Shown: positions 32,802 to 41,764 of the stretch, in pieces
Position numbering within the stretch: position 1 is the stretch's first letter
How the letters are laid out: each line of letters opens with the position of its first letter
Assembly (NCBI RefSeq): GCF_039542905.1
Contig: NZ_BAABIS010000001.1
Span: 7,316,001-7,380,000 of the forward strand
Length of the DNA: 64,000 nucleotides
Direction: 5' to 3'
Source: Kitasatospora terrestris
GTDB lineage: Bacteria > Actinomycetota > Actinomycetes > Streptomycetales > Streptomycetaceae
Translations under genes and position numbers: made by a program
Notes under the pieces: model-generated
Seen by the model: only the letters and a program-made list of their open reading frames with translations
Told to the model about the DNA's origin: nothing
The model's database searches: none

Positions 32802-33725
32802 GTGGCGGTCGACCCGACGGCCGCACCGGTCACCGCCGCCGAGTTCCGCGCGCTGTACCGGCGGCTGCGCCGCGACCGGCCGGACGGCGCCCTCGCCGAG
32901 CTCACCCCGCAGCGCGTGGCGGCCGCCGCCCGTGAGGTGCGGGCGGGGCTGCGGGTCTCGCTGGCGGCGCCGGTGGAGACCGGCGAGGGACCGGACAATC
33001 CCGAGCCGGCCGTCCACCGGATGACCGGAGCGGTGGCCGGCCACCTGCCCGACGAGGGACTGGACTTCGCCCGGGACCGGATCGCCATGAACGTGCACGG
33101 CGACGCCGACAGCCACCTGGACGCGCTGTGCCACGTGGTCTACGACGGAACGCTGTACGGCGGCGTCGACGCGGACACCCTCACCCCCCACGGGGCCGAC
33201 GCCCTCTCGGTGGACCTGCTCCGGGACGGGATCGTCGGCCGGGGCGTCCTGCTGGACGTCCCGCGGCTGCGCGGGGTGCCCTGGCTGGAACCCGGCGACC
33301 AGGTGGGGGCCGAGGAACTGGCCGCGGCGGAGGCCGCCCAAGGGGTCCGGGTCGGCCCGGGCGACCTGCTGTTCGTCCGGGTCGGCCACCGCCGCCGCAG
33401 GGCCGAACAGGGCCCCTGGGACGCTTCGGCGGCCCGTGCCGGGCTCCACCCCCGCGCGATGGAGTTCCTCGCCGAACGGCGGGTGGTGGCCCTGGGCAGC
33501 GACGGCAACAACGACGCCGCACCGTCCCGGACCGAGGGCGTGGACTACCCCGTCCACGTGCTCGCCGTGCACGCGATGGGCGTCCACCTGCTCGACTACC
33601 TGCAGTTCGAGGACCTCGTGCCGCTGTGCGGACGGGAGCGGCGCTGGTCCTTCCTGTGCGTGGTCGCGCCGCTGCGGCTGCTGCGGGCCACCGGCTCGCC
33701 GGTGAACCCGATCGCGATCCTCTGA
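32802..33725 (+). CDS. Cyclase family protein (PF04199)
   Basis: A 307-residue member of the cyclase/kynurenine-formamidase superfamily. The metal motif is HGDADSHLDALCHV, a variant of HxGTHxDxPxH, and MSGDGNNDAAPS-like and VHAMGVHLLDYL segments support the fold. It starts at a GTG directly after the GH15 stop (TGAGTG), so the pair is co-translated. Family members hydrolyse amides or lactone-like compounds; a lactonase-type step in sugar oxidation would suit the neighbourhood but is inference. Confidence 0.85.
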   Translation: MAVDPTAAPVTAAEFRALYRRLRRDRPDGALAELTPQRVAAAAREVRAGLRVSLAAPVETGEGPDNPEPAVHRMTGAVAGHLPDEGLDFARDRIAMNVHGDADSHLDALCHVVYDGTLYGGVDADTLTPHGADALSVDLLRDGIVGRGVLLDVPRLRGVPWLEPGDQVGAEELAAAEAAQGVRVGPGDLLFVRVGHRRRRAEQGPWDASAARAGLHPRAMEFLAERRVVALGSDGNNDAAPSRTEGVDYPVHVLAVHAMGVHLLDYLQFEDLVPLCGRERRWSFLCVVAPLRLLRATGSPVNPIAIL

Positions 33726-33732
33726 CAGGTCA

Positions 33733-34695
33733 TCACTCCTGGTTCGCCGTCGGGTCCACCACGTTGGCCAGTGGCTCGCCGGAGGCGTACCGGGCCAGCT
33801 GGGCCCGGACGAGGGCCAGCGCGCGCGGGCGGAAGGCCGAGGTGGTCGCGGCCACGTGCGGGGTGATCAGCGTGTTCGGTGCCGTCCACAGGGCGTGCCC
33901 CGGCGGGAGCGGCTCCGGGTCCGTGACGTCCAGCGCCGCTGCCAGGCGCCCGGTCCGCAGTTCCGCGAGCAGCGCCGCGGTGTCCACGACCGCGCCGCGG
34001 CCGACGTTCACCAGCACTGCGCCGTCCCCCAGTCGGGCCAGGAACGCGGCGTCGACCAGGCCCCGGGTCCGGTCGGTGAGCGGCAGGGTCAGCACCACCG
34101 CGTCGGCGCGCGGCAGCAGCGACGGCAGCTCGTCCAGCCCGTGCACCGGCCCGCGCGGCGCGCTGCGGGCGGTCCGGGCGACCCGCAGGACCTCGCACTC
34201 GAACGGGGCGAGCCGGGCCTCCACGGCGCTGCCGATCGCCCCGTAGCCCAGGACCAGGACGGTCCGGTCGGCCAGCGCCGGACGGAACCCCGACGACCAC
34301 CGCCCCGCCTCCTGGGCCCGGACGAGCCCGGGGATCCCGCGCAGCGCGGCCAGCAGCAGCGTCACCGCGTGCTCGGCCGTACTCGTGTCGTGCACCCCCC
34401 GGGCATTGCAGAGCGTGACCCCCGCGGGTACGTGCGGCAGCAGGTTCTCCACCCCCGCGCTCAGGGACTGCACCACCCGCAGGGCCGGCAGTCGACCCAG
34501 CAGCGGCAGCGCCGCGCCGGTACGGGTGTACGGGACGACGAGGAACTCGACGTCGCCCAGCACCCCGTCGGCCGGAGCGGGGCCGTCACCGTCCCAGACG
34601 AGGGCCCGCCAGCCCTCGGGCAGGCCGCCGAGCTCCGACGGCGGATACGGGAGCATCACCCCGGCCCCGGTGGAACCGCCGGTCGCAGCAGCCAT
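33733..34695 (-). CDS. D-isomer specific 2-hydroxyacid dehydrogenase
   Basis: A 320-residue NAD-dependent dehydrogenase. The Rossmann motif is VLGYGAIGSAVEARL; the catalytic Arg is in LVNVGRGAVVDT, the Glu in DVTDPEPLP and the His in ITPHVAATT. The ATG at 34695 has GGGAGG 7 nt upstream. The catalytic triad is intact, so it should interconvert a D-2-hydroxyacid and a 2-oxoacid, perhaps gluconate- or glyoxylate-related given the neighbours. It is convergent with the cyclase gene (7 bp apart) and divergent from gluconokinase. Confidence 0.93.
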   Translation of the reverse strand: MAAATGGSTGAGVMLPYPPSELGGLPEGWRALVWDGDGPAPADGVLGDVEFLVVPYTRTGAALPLLGRLPALRVVQSLSAGVENLLPHVPAGVTLCNARGVHDTSTAEHAVTLLLAALRGIPGLVRAQEAGRWSSGFRPALADRTVLVLGYGAIGSAVEARLAPFECEVLRVARTARSAPRGPVHGLDELPSLLPRADAVVLTLPLTDRTRGLVDAAFLARLGDGAVLVNVGRGAVVDTAALLAELRTGRLAAALDVTDPEPLPPGHALWTAPNTLITPHVAATTSAFRPRALALVRAQLARYASGEPLANVVDPTANQE

Positions 34696-34825
34696 GCGGG
34701 GACCTCCCGTGCCCGGCGGTCCGGAGAACCGCCCCCGGTGCGCCCGGCGGCGGCCGGGCCCCCGCTGGACGACAGTGGATACGGCACCCATGGTCCCGCA
34801 ACCGGCGCAGGGAGGCCCGCGCACC

Positions 34826-35383
34826 ATGGCCAGGAACCGGCTCGGCAACCGCGTGGTGATCGTGACGGGCGTCTCCGCCAGCGGGAAGACGACGGTCGGC
34901 CGCCTGCTCGCCGACCGGCTCGACGTGCCGTTCGCCGACGCCGACGACCTCCACCCGGCCGCGAACCGCGCCAAGATGGCCTCCGGACGGCCCCTCGACG
35001 ACGCCGACCGCCGCCCCTGGCTGGCGGCCGTCGCCGCGTGGATCCGCACCACCGCCGAGCAGGGCGGCGGCGTCATCGCGTGCTCGGCACTGCGGCGCGA
35101 CTACCGCGACCGGCTGCGGCCGCCGGGCGCCGAGGTGTGGTTCCTCCACCTGTCTCTCGATCCCGCCGTGGCGCTGGAACGGATCACCGCCCGGCACGGG
35201 CACTTCATGCCACCTCAGTTGCTCGACTCGCAGTACCGGCTCCTGGAACCGCTCCGGCCCGACGAGCCCGGCGCCACCGTGGACGCCTCCGGCAGCGCGG
35301 AGCGGACCGTGGAGACGGCCCTCCGGGCCCTGACAGCGGACTCCCGCGGCCGGGCCGCGCCGAAGGGCCCGGACCGGCCCTGA
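34826..35383 (+). CDS. gntK: Gluconokinase
   Basis: A 185-residue GntK-type gluconokinase that phosphorylates D-gluconate to 6-phosphogluconate. P-loop GVSASGKTTVG, the substrate loop DADDLHPAANRAKMASG, the PLDDADRRPWL segment and ACSALRRDYRDRLR are diagnostic. GGGAGG lies 10 nt before the ATG. No gluconate permease is adjacent. It is followed by a GMC oxidoreductase and a G6PDH, so this stretch could convert glucose or gluconate into pentose phosphate intermediates. Confidence 0.93.
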   Translation: MARNRLGNRVVIVTGVSASGKTTVGRLLADRLDVPFADADDLHPAANRAKMASGRPLDDADRRPWLAAVAAWIRTTAEQGGGVIACSALRRDYRDRLRPPGAEVWFLHLSLDPAVALERITARHGHFMPPQLLDSQYRLLEPLRPDEPGATVDASGSAERTVETALRALTADSRGRAAPKGPDRP

Positions 35384-35533
35384 GGTGCCGCCGGGCCGTG
35401 CCGGTTGTAGCTTGCAGAGGACGGCACCTGTCCTGCCGGACGGCGGAGCGGTGATGACACCCCCGCCGCGGCGGTCACCGCGGGGGCGGACACCCGACCC
35501 GGGGCAGGCAACGACTCCAGATCGGAACTCTCC

Positions 35534-37114
35534 GTGGCCGGTGACCAGCACTACGACGTCGTCGTCATCGGCACCGGCGCCGGCGGCGGCACCCTCGCCC
35601 ATCGGCTGGCGCCGACCGGCAAACGGATCCTCGTCCTCGAACGCGGCGACTACCTGCCCCGCGAACGGGACAACTGGGACTCCACAGCGGTCTTCGTCAA
35701 AGGCAAGTACCGCGCCCCCGAGTACTGGTACGACAAGGACGGCAACGCCTTCCCGCCCGAGGTCAACTACTACGTCGGCGGCAACACCAAGTTCTACGGC
35801 GCCGCCCTGTTCCGGCTGCGCCCCGAGGACTTCGGCGAACTCCGCCACCACGGCGGCGTCTCACCGGCCTGGCCGATCGACTACCAGGATCTGGAGCCGT
35901 ACTACACCCAGGCCGAGCAGCTCTACCGGGTGCACGGCCGCCACGGCGAGGACCCGACCGCCGGCCCGGCGAGCGCCGACTACCCCTTCCCACCCGTCGA
36001 ACACGAGCCGCGCATCCAGCAGCTCAGCGACGACCTGGAGAAGCACGGCCTGCACCCCTTCCACCTGCCGATCGGCGTCAACCTCATCCAGGACGACCAG
36101 GGCCGGGCGGTCCACGGCAGTGCCTGCATCCGCTGCGACCGGGTCGACGGCTTCCCGTGCCTGCTCGGTGCCAAGTCCGACGCCCAGGTGATCTGCGTCG
36201 ACCCGGCCCTGGAGCACGACAACGTCACCATGGTCACCCGGGCGGACGTGCGCCGGCTCGAGACCGACCCCACCGGCCGGAGCGTCACCGGCGTGGTCGC
36301 CGAACTCGGGGACGGCAGCACCGCCACCTTCGCCGCGGACGTCGTCGTGGTCGCCTGCGGCGCCGTCAACTCCGCCGTCCTGCTGCTGAGGTCCGCCAAC
36401 GACAAGCACCCGGGCGGACTGGCCAACAGCTCCGGCACCGTCGGCCGCCACTACATGCGGCACAACAACCTGGCGCTGATGGCGGTGTCGAAGGAGCCGA
36501 ACCCCACCCTGTTCCAGAAGACGCTCGCCGTGAACGACTGGTACCTCGGCGCCGACGACTGGGACTACCCGCTCGGCGGCATCCAGATGCTCGGCAAGTC
36601 CGACGCCGAGCAGATCCACGGCGAGGCCCCGCGCTGGGCCGGCGCCGTCTCGCCCGACATGCCGTTCGAGGTGCTCGCCCACCACGCCGTCGACTTCTGG
36701 CTCTGCGGCGAGGACCTGCCCCACCCGGACAACCGGGTGACCCTGGACGCCGACGGCGGCATCCACCTCGCCCTGGACGAGAAGAACAACACCGCCGGGC
36801 TCAAGCGGCTGCGCCACAAGCTCCAGGGGATGCTGGGCCAACTCGGCATGCACCCGCACCACTTGCTCTCGCACAGCATCTACCTGCACAAGGGCATGCC
36901 GATCGGCGCCACCGCCCACCAGGCGGGCACCGTGCGGTTCGGCACCGACCCGGCCGCGTCCGCCCTCGACGTCAACTGCCGGGCCCACGACGTGGACAAC
37001 CTCTACGTCGTCGACACCTCCTTCTTCCCGAGCATCGGCGCCGTGAACCCCTCGCTCACCGCCATCGCCAACGCGCTCCGGGTCGGCGACCACATCGCCG
37101 ACCGGCTGCGCTGA
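35534..37114 (+). CDS. GMC family oxidoreductase
   Basis: A 526-residue FAD-dependent GMC oxidoreductase. The N-terminal FAD motif is VIGTGAGGGTLAHRL, followed by ERGDYLPRE and the VGGNTKFYGAALFR loop. A cysteine cluster SACIRCDRVDGFPCLLG is shared with the sugar/gluconate-oxidising branch. The C-terminal block HQAGTVRFGTDP with VVDTSFFPS and NPSLTAIANALR carries the catalytic His/Asn. It begins with GTG 35534. It probably oxidises a sugar or polyol to an acid or keto form, upstream of the pentose phosphate genes; the acceptor is unknown. Confidence 0.92.
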   Translation: MAGDQHYDVVVIGTGAGGGTLAHRLAPTGKRILVLERGDYLPRERDNWDSTAVFVKGKYRAPEYWYDKDGNAFPPEVNYYVGGNTKFYGAALFRLRPEDFGELRHHGGVSPAWPIDYQDLEPYYTQAEQLYRVHGRHGEDPTAGPASADYPFPPVEHEPRIQQLSDDLEKHGLHPFHLPIGVNLIQDDQGRAVHGSACIRCDRVDGFPCLLGAKSDAQVICVDPALEHDNVTMVTRADVRRLETDPTGRSVTGVVAELGDGSTATFAADVVVVACGAVNSAVLLLRSANDKHPGGLANSSGTVGRHYMRHNNLALMAVSKEPNPTLFQKTLAVNDWYLGADDWDYPLGGIQMLGKSDAEQIHGEAPRWAGAVSPDMPFEVLAHHAVDFWLCGEDLPHPDNRVTLDADGGIHLALDEKNNTAGLKRLRHKLQGMLGQLGMHPHHLLSHSIYLHKGMPIGATAHQAGTVRFGTDPAASALDVNCRAHDVDNLYVVDTSFFPSIGAVNPSLTAIANALRVGDHIADRLR

Positions 37115-37159
37115 CCACCGGATCACCCGCATCACCCGGACCCCACAGGAGAGTTCGCG

Positions 37160-38536
37160 ATGACGACACGACAGATGGACGCGCTGGTGATCTTCGGGGC
37201 CACCGGCGACCTCGCCAAGCTGGAGACCTTCCCCGCCCTGGTCGGCCTGGTCGACCGCGGTGTCCTCGACGTACCGATCGTCGGCGTGGCCAAGGCCGGC
37301 TGGGACCTGCAGCAGTTCCGCGGCTACGCCGAGGCCTCGCTCACCCTCAACGGCATGGACCCCAAGAGCCCCGCCGCGACCAAGATGCTCGGCCTGCTGC
37401 GCTACGTCGACGGTGACCTCGACGACGACGCCACCTACACGGCGATGTCCGAGGCCATGGGCGCCGGCGGGCGGGCCCTGTACTACCTGGAAGTACCGCC
37501 GCCGCTCTTCGGCCGGATCGCCCGGGGCATCGCCACCGCCGGCCGGGCGAAGGACGCCCGCATCATGGTCGAGAAGCCCTTCGGCACCGACCTGGCCAGC
37601 GCCCGCGAGCTCAACGCCACCATGCACGAGCACTTCCCCGAGGACGCCGTCTACCGCGTCGACCACTGGCTCGGACTCGACCCCGTCGAGAACGTGCTGT
37701 TCGCACGCTTCGCCAACTCCGTGATCGAGCCGCTGCTCAACCGCACGCACGTCGAGAGCATCCAGATCACCATGGCCGAGGCGTTCGACGTCTCCGACCG
37801 CGGCCGCTTCTACGACCGCACCGGCGCCGTCCGGGACGTGATCCAGAACCACATGCTCCAGGTCCTCGCCACCGTCCTGGCCGACCCGCCCTCCGGACAG
37901 GGCCTGAGTGCCTGGCGGGACTCCAAGGCCCTCGCCGTCACCTCGCTGCAACCGCTCGACGCCGACCACATCGTGCGCGGCCAGTACGACGGCTACCTGG
38001 ACGTGGCCGGCGTCGACCCGAAGTCCACCGTCGAGACCTACGCCGCGATCCGGCTGGCCGCCGATTCCTGGCGCTGGGCCGACGTGCCGATCGTCATCCG
38101 CGCCGGGAAGTGCCTGCCGGTGACCGCCACCGAGGTCAGCATCCGCTTCCGCCGCGCCCCGCACGACGTCTTCGGGCTGCGCCCGGTGCCCGCGACCAAC
38201 ATGCTCCGCTTCCGGATCTGGCCCGAGACCCAGGTGGCGTTCACCCTCGCCGGCAAGCAGCCCGGCGGCGGCTGGCAGGCCAAGCACGAGGAACTGGCCT
38301 TCAGCGAGATCCCCGGATCGGACATGCGCCCCTACGACCGCCTGATCGGCGCCGCGCTGGACGGCGACCGCTGGCTGTTCGCCCGGCAGGACACGGTCGA
38401 GGCAGCCTGGCGCATCGTCGACCCCGTGCTCGGCGACGCCGTCCCGGTGCACCCCTACGCCAGGGGCACCTGGGGGCCCAAGGAGGCCGACGCCCTCCTC
38501 GCCGGCGACGACACCTGGTACGACCCGGCCGGCTGA
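37160..38536 (+). CDS. zwf: Glucose-6-phosphate dehydrogenase, divergent paralogue
   Basis: A 458-residue member of the G6PDH family. The nucleotide motif is IFGATGDLAKLETFPAL, where housekeeping Zwf has GASGDLA(K/R)RKLxPAL; the active-site motif is YRVDHWLGLDPVENVL instead of RIDHYLGKE. EKPFGTDLASA and RAGKCLP are conserved. GGAG precedes the ATG. The shifted motifs place it in a secondary Zwf clade, so cofactor or substrate (glucose 6-phosphate versus another sugar) may differ. It closes the group with gluconokinase and the GMC enzyme. Confidence 0.9.
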   Translation: MTTRQMDALVIFGATGDLAKLETFPALVGLVDRGVLDVPIVGVAKAGWDLQQFRGYAEASLTLNGMDPKSPAATKMLGLLRYVDGDLDDDATYTAMSEAMGAGGRALYYLEVPPPLFGRIARGIATAGRAKDARIMVEKPFGTDLASARELNATMHEHFPEDAVYRVDHWLGLDPVENVLFARFANSVIEPLLNRTHVESIQITMAEAFDVSDRGRFYDRTGAVRDVIQNHMLQVLATVLADPPSGQGLSAWRDSKALAVTSLQPLDADHIVRGQYDGYLDVAGVDPKSTVETYAAIRLAADSWRWADVPIVIRAGKCLPVTATEVSIRFRRAPHDVFGLRPVPATNMLRFRIWPETQVAFTLAGKQPGGGWQAKHEELAFSEIPGSDMRPYDRLIGAALDGDRWLFARQDTVEAAWRIVDPVLGDAVPVHPYARGTWGPKEADALLAGDDTWYDPAG

Positions 38537-38567
38537 GGCGGCCGGCCGGGCTGCGGCGGGGAGCCGC

Positions 38568-39191
38568 TCAGGCGGTGGCCGGTGCGACGGGCCCGGCGCC
38601 GCCCGGGGCCGCCGGGGTGAGGACGGCCTTCAGGAGGGCGGCGTCGTGGTCGCGGAGCCAGTAGGTGTCCTGGCCGAACTGCAGGGCCGTGCGGTAGCCG
38701 AGGCGGGCCTGGGTGGCGTTCTGCTGGTTCCGGCCCGCGTGGAGGACCGGGGTGGGCGGGACGATCGGGTGGATGCCCACGTCCTTGCCGCGGCCGCGCC
38801 AGGCGAGGGCCGTCGTGCCGTCGGGGGTGCGCTGGAGCAGCAGGTTGCCGAGGGTCTGGCTGCCGTCGCGCACGCCGAAGGAGAGCGTGCACAGCCGGGT
38901 GCCGGCCGCGAGGCGGGCGGCGTCGCCCTCCACCGTCCGGGTCCGGCCCAGGGCGGTGCCGGCGACGAGCTTGGCCGCCCAGCCCCGGTACACGGCCGAG
39001 GTCGGCTGGGCGCCCTCGACGCCGGGGTGGAAGGAGTGCGGGAGCAGCGCCTTGATCACTGCCTCCACCAGGAACCAGAGGACGAAGCCCAGCAGGGCGA
39101 GGCCGGGGCCGCCGAGCGCCAGCCCGGTGAAGACCAGTGCCAGTGCCAGCGCTGTCGACGCGATCAGGTGCACTGCCAGACGGACGTTCAC
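38568..39191 (-). CDS. Conserved membrane protein of unknown function
   Basis: A 207-residue protein with two N-terminal membrane helices (LAVHLIASTALALALVFTGL and LALLGFVLWFLVEAVIKALL) and a soluble C-terminal domain containing LPHSFHPGVEGAQPTSAVYRG and LLLQRTPDGTTALAWRGRG. GTG 39191 is chosen for the GAGGAA 5 nt upstream. I do not recognise the domain. It diverges from an ABC transporter ATPase gene 101 bp away. Confidence 0.75.
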   Translation of the reverse strand: MNVRLAVHLIASTALALALVFTGLALGGPGLALLGFVLWFLVEAVIKALLPHSFHPGVEGAQPTSAVYRGWAAKLVAGTALGRTRTVEGDAARLAAGTRLCTLSFGVRDGSQTLGNLLLQRTPDGTTALAWRGRGKDVGIHPIVPPTPVLHAGRNQQNATQARLGYRTALQFGQDTYWLRDHDAALLKAVLTPAAPGGAGPVAPATA

Positions 39192-39292
39192 GTGTGTTCC
39201 TCGCGGGGTTTGATCGAATGCGGATCGGTCGCGCAGACTGTAGCGCCCGGGGCCGGACTTGGCCGAACTGCTTGTCGAGAGGCGTTGCCCGC

Positions 39293-40036
39293 ATGGCCAG
39301 GAACTCCACCCCACCCGCCGCCCGCGCGCGCGGAGCCCTGCTCCGGCTGACCGGGGTGAGCCGCTCGTACGGCGACCGGGAGGTGCTGCACCCCGTCGAC
39401 CTCGACCTGGCGGCCGGTGAGTGCGTGGCGCTGCTCGGGCACAACGGCTCCGGGAAGTCGACGCTGCTGCGGGTCGCGGCGGGCCGCGACCTGCCGACCA
39501 GGGGGACGGTGCGGTTCGACGGTCTGGCGATGGACGAGAACGACCCCCGGATCCGGGCCCGGGTCGCGGTGGTCGGCGACACCGTCGCCTGCTACCCCGA
39601 CCTGACCGTGCGTGAGCACCTGCTGCTGGTCGCCGTCGCGCACGGGGTCGCGGACGCCGCCGACTGGGTCGCGCAGGTGCTGGAGATGCGGGCGCTCACC
39701 GAGCGGGCCGACGCGCTGCCGTCGGCGCTCTCGTCGGGACAGATGCAGGCCCTGCTGCTGGCGTGCGCGCTGGTCCGGCCCCGCGACCTGCTGCTGCTGG
39801 ACGAGCCCGAGCAGCGGCTCGACCCCGAGGCGCGTCGGCGGCTCGCCGAACTGCTGACGGCGGAGCTCGCCGACGGGGTGGCGGTGCTGCTGGTCACCCA
39901 CCACACCGACCTGGCCCTGGAGGTCGCCGACCGGGTGGTGGTGCTGGAGGAGGGGCGGATCGTCAGGCAGGGTGCGCCCGCCGAGGTCCTCGCCGACACC
40001 GCGCCGGCCGGTGCCGCGTCGGCGGGTGCCCGGTGA
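39293..40036 (+). CDS. ABC transporter ATP-binding protein (exporter type)
   Basis: A 247-residue ABC ATPase of the drug/antibiotic-export type. Walker A is GHNGSGKST, Walker B LLLLDEPEQRLDPEA, switch His in LVTHHTDLALEVAD. The signature reads LSSGQMQALLLACAL, with Ser in place of the second Gly of LSGGQ, common in such exporters. ATG 39293. Its stop overlaps the start of the following membrane gene (GTGA), so the two form one transporter. Confidence 0.92.
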   Translation: MARNSTPPAARARGALLRLTGVSRSYGDREVLHPVDLDLAAGECVALLGHNGSGKSTLLRVAAGRDLPTRGTVRFDGLAMDENDPRIRARVAVVGDTVACYPDLTVREHLLLVAVAHGVADAADWVAQVLEMRALTERADALPSALSSGQMQALLLACALVRPRDLLLLDEPEQRLDPEARRRLAELLTAELADGVAVLLVTHHTDLALEVADRVVVLEEGRIVRQGAPAEVLADTAPAGAASAGAR

Positions 40037-41739
40037 GCCGGATCGACGCGGGGCCCGAAGCGGTGTCCGCGGAAGCGGAGGACTGGACGGCGGACGACGA
40101 CTGGACCGACGAGGCCCTCGCGCTGCTGCGCGCCCTGCGCGCACCGCACCGGCGCAACCGGTTCAAGCAGATCGCGTTCGCGCTCTACTGCACCGTGCTC
40201 ATCCTGGTGATCTGGGGCGGCATCCCCAGTTTCGGCCTCTTCCTCCAGGCGTCGATGGGTGCCGACTACACCGGGCACGGCCCCGAGCTGCTGGCCGCCC
40301 TGCCCAGCGGTGTCGCCGCGGTCGGGCTGGCGACCGTGCTGCTGGCGGTCCGTGACGGGCTGTGGCGGGGGCCGGTGGTGCCGCCGAGGGCCACCACCGA
40401 CTGGCTGCTGGCGCACCCGGTCCGGCCGCGCCCGGTGCTGCGGCCCTGGTTCTGGCTGTCCTGCGGACTGGCCGCCTTCCCCGGACTGCTGATCGCGGTC
40501 GGCGGCATGGTGGCGCTCGGCCTGACCGTGCGGGTCGGCCTGCCCGCGGCCCTCGGCTGGTGCCTGGCCGGCGCGGTCTGCCTGCCGCTGCTGGGCGTCT
40601 GCGCGGGGCTGCTGGTGCAGCGCAGCCGGGCGGCCGCCCGCTGGGTGCGCCGGCTCACCCCGTACGCGACCGTGGTGATCCTGCTGCTCGCGGTGCAGAG
40701 CGCACTGGCGGTCGCCGGGCACCCCGTCCACTGGCTGGAGCGGGTGGAGCTGTGGTCGGGCCCGTGGGGCTGGGCGGGGATCGCCGCGCTGGCCCCGACG
40801 CCCGCGGCCGTTCCCGGCGGTGCGGTCGCGGCCGTCCTGCTGGTCGTCCCGACCGCGGTCTGCCTGGTGCTCGCGGACCGGTCCGTCGCCGCGGTGTCGC
40901 TGCCCCTGCTGCGCGAGCGGGCCAGGACGGCGGCGGGGGTGCTGGCCGCGCTGCGGACGGTCGAGCTGCGCGCCGCGCGGCTGGCCGTGGCCGGCGCCCA
41001 GGGCGGCGGCAGACAGGTGCGGCTCCGGCTGCCGGTGCCCCGGCGGTCCTGGCTGGTGCTGTACTGGCGGGACACGCTCTCGCTGCTCCGCGCGCCCGCG
41101 CGGCTCGGGCGTGCCGTGCTGCTGACCGTACCGGCCCTGCTCTGCGCGGTGCTGGCGCACGGCACCCGGGGCCCGGTCTCCTGGGGCGTCACGGCGGTCG
41201 CCCTGGTCTTCGGCTACCTGGCCGTCGCCCAGCTGCTGGAGCCCGCCCGGATCGAGACCGACGACGTGCGCCGCGCGTCCTGGTCCCCGTACCCGTTCGC
41301 CGGGCTGATGCTGCGTCACGCGGTGGTGCCCACCGTGCTCGGCCTGGTCCTGGCGGCGGCGGGGTCGGTCGTGGTGCTCGCGTCCGGGGGAGGGGCGGCG
41401 GCCTGGGTCGCGCCGCTCGCCGTGCCGGCCCTGGTCGCGGCCGGGCTGGTGAACGCCTGCCGCGGGGCGGCCCGCCGCGATCTGCTGTACCGCTCGCAGG
41501 GGGCCGGCGGGAGCACCGGGCCGCTGATGTTCGCCGCCTGGTACGCGGCCGGTCCGGCCGTCGCGGTGACGGTGCTGGCCGTGCCGTTCTCGGCGGCGCT
41601 GCGCAGCGGGTCGGCGAGCGCCCTGGGCAGGGCTGCGGCGGTCGGGGCGGCCCTGGCGGTCGTGCTGCTCCAGTGGGCGCTGATGAGGGCGGGCAAGCTG
41701 CCCGCGCAGGCGCGGCCCGGCACGGTGGGCCGGGCGTAG
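40033..41739 (+). CDS. ABC transporter membrane subunit, large integral membrane protein
   Basis: A 568-residue protein with about twelve hydrophobic segments in two halves, starting after a charged N-terminal tail (QIAFALYCTVLILVIWGGIP is the first). It has no nucleotide-binding domain and is translationally coupled to the ATPase by a GTGA overlap. It resembles ABC-2-like permeases described only as hypothetical in Streptomyces. Start GTG 40033. The exported substrate is unknown. Confidence 0.85.
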   Translation: MSRIDAGPEAVSAEAEDWTADDDWTDEALALLRALRAPHRRNRFKQIAFALYCTVLILVIWGGIPSFGLFLQASMGADYTGHGPELLAALPSGVAAVGLATVLLAVRDGLWRGPVVPPRATTDWLLAHPVRPRPVLRPWFWLSCGLAAFPGLLIAVGGMVALGLTVRVGLPAALGWCLAGAVCLPLLGVCAGLLVQRSRAAARWVRRLTPYATVVILLLAVQSALAVAGHPVHWLERVELWSGPWGWAGIAALAPTPAAVPGGAVAAVLLVVPTAVCLVLADRSVAAVSLPLLRERARTAAGVLAALRTVELRAARLAVAGAQGGGRQVRLRLPVPRRSWLVLYWRDTLSLLRAPARLGRAVLLTVPALLCAVLAHGTRGPVSWGVTAVALVFGYLAVAQLLEPARIETDDVRRASWSPYPFAGLMLRHAVVPTVLGLVLAAAGSVVVLASGGGAAAWVAPLAVPALVAAGLVNACRGAARRDLLYRSQGAGGSTGPLMFAAWYAAGPAVAVTVLAVPFSAALRSGSASALGRAAAVGAALAVVLLQWALMRAGKLPAQARPGTVGRA

Positions 41740-41764
41740 CGTCCGGGGAGGCGGTGGGGGAGTC

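Noticed and set aside
39293..41739. The ABC ATPase-membrane protein pair as exporter of the lanthipeptide
   Set aside because: It lies about 34 kb away on the other strand with unrelated genes between, and nothing ties it to the lan locus.
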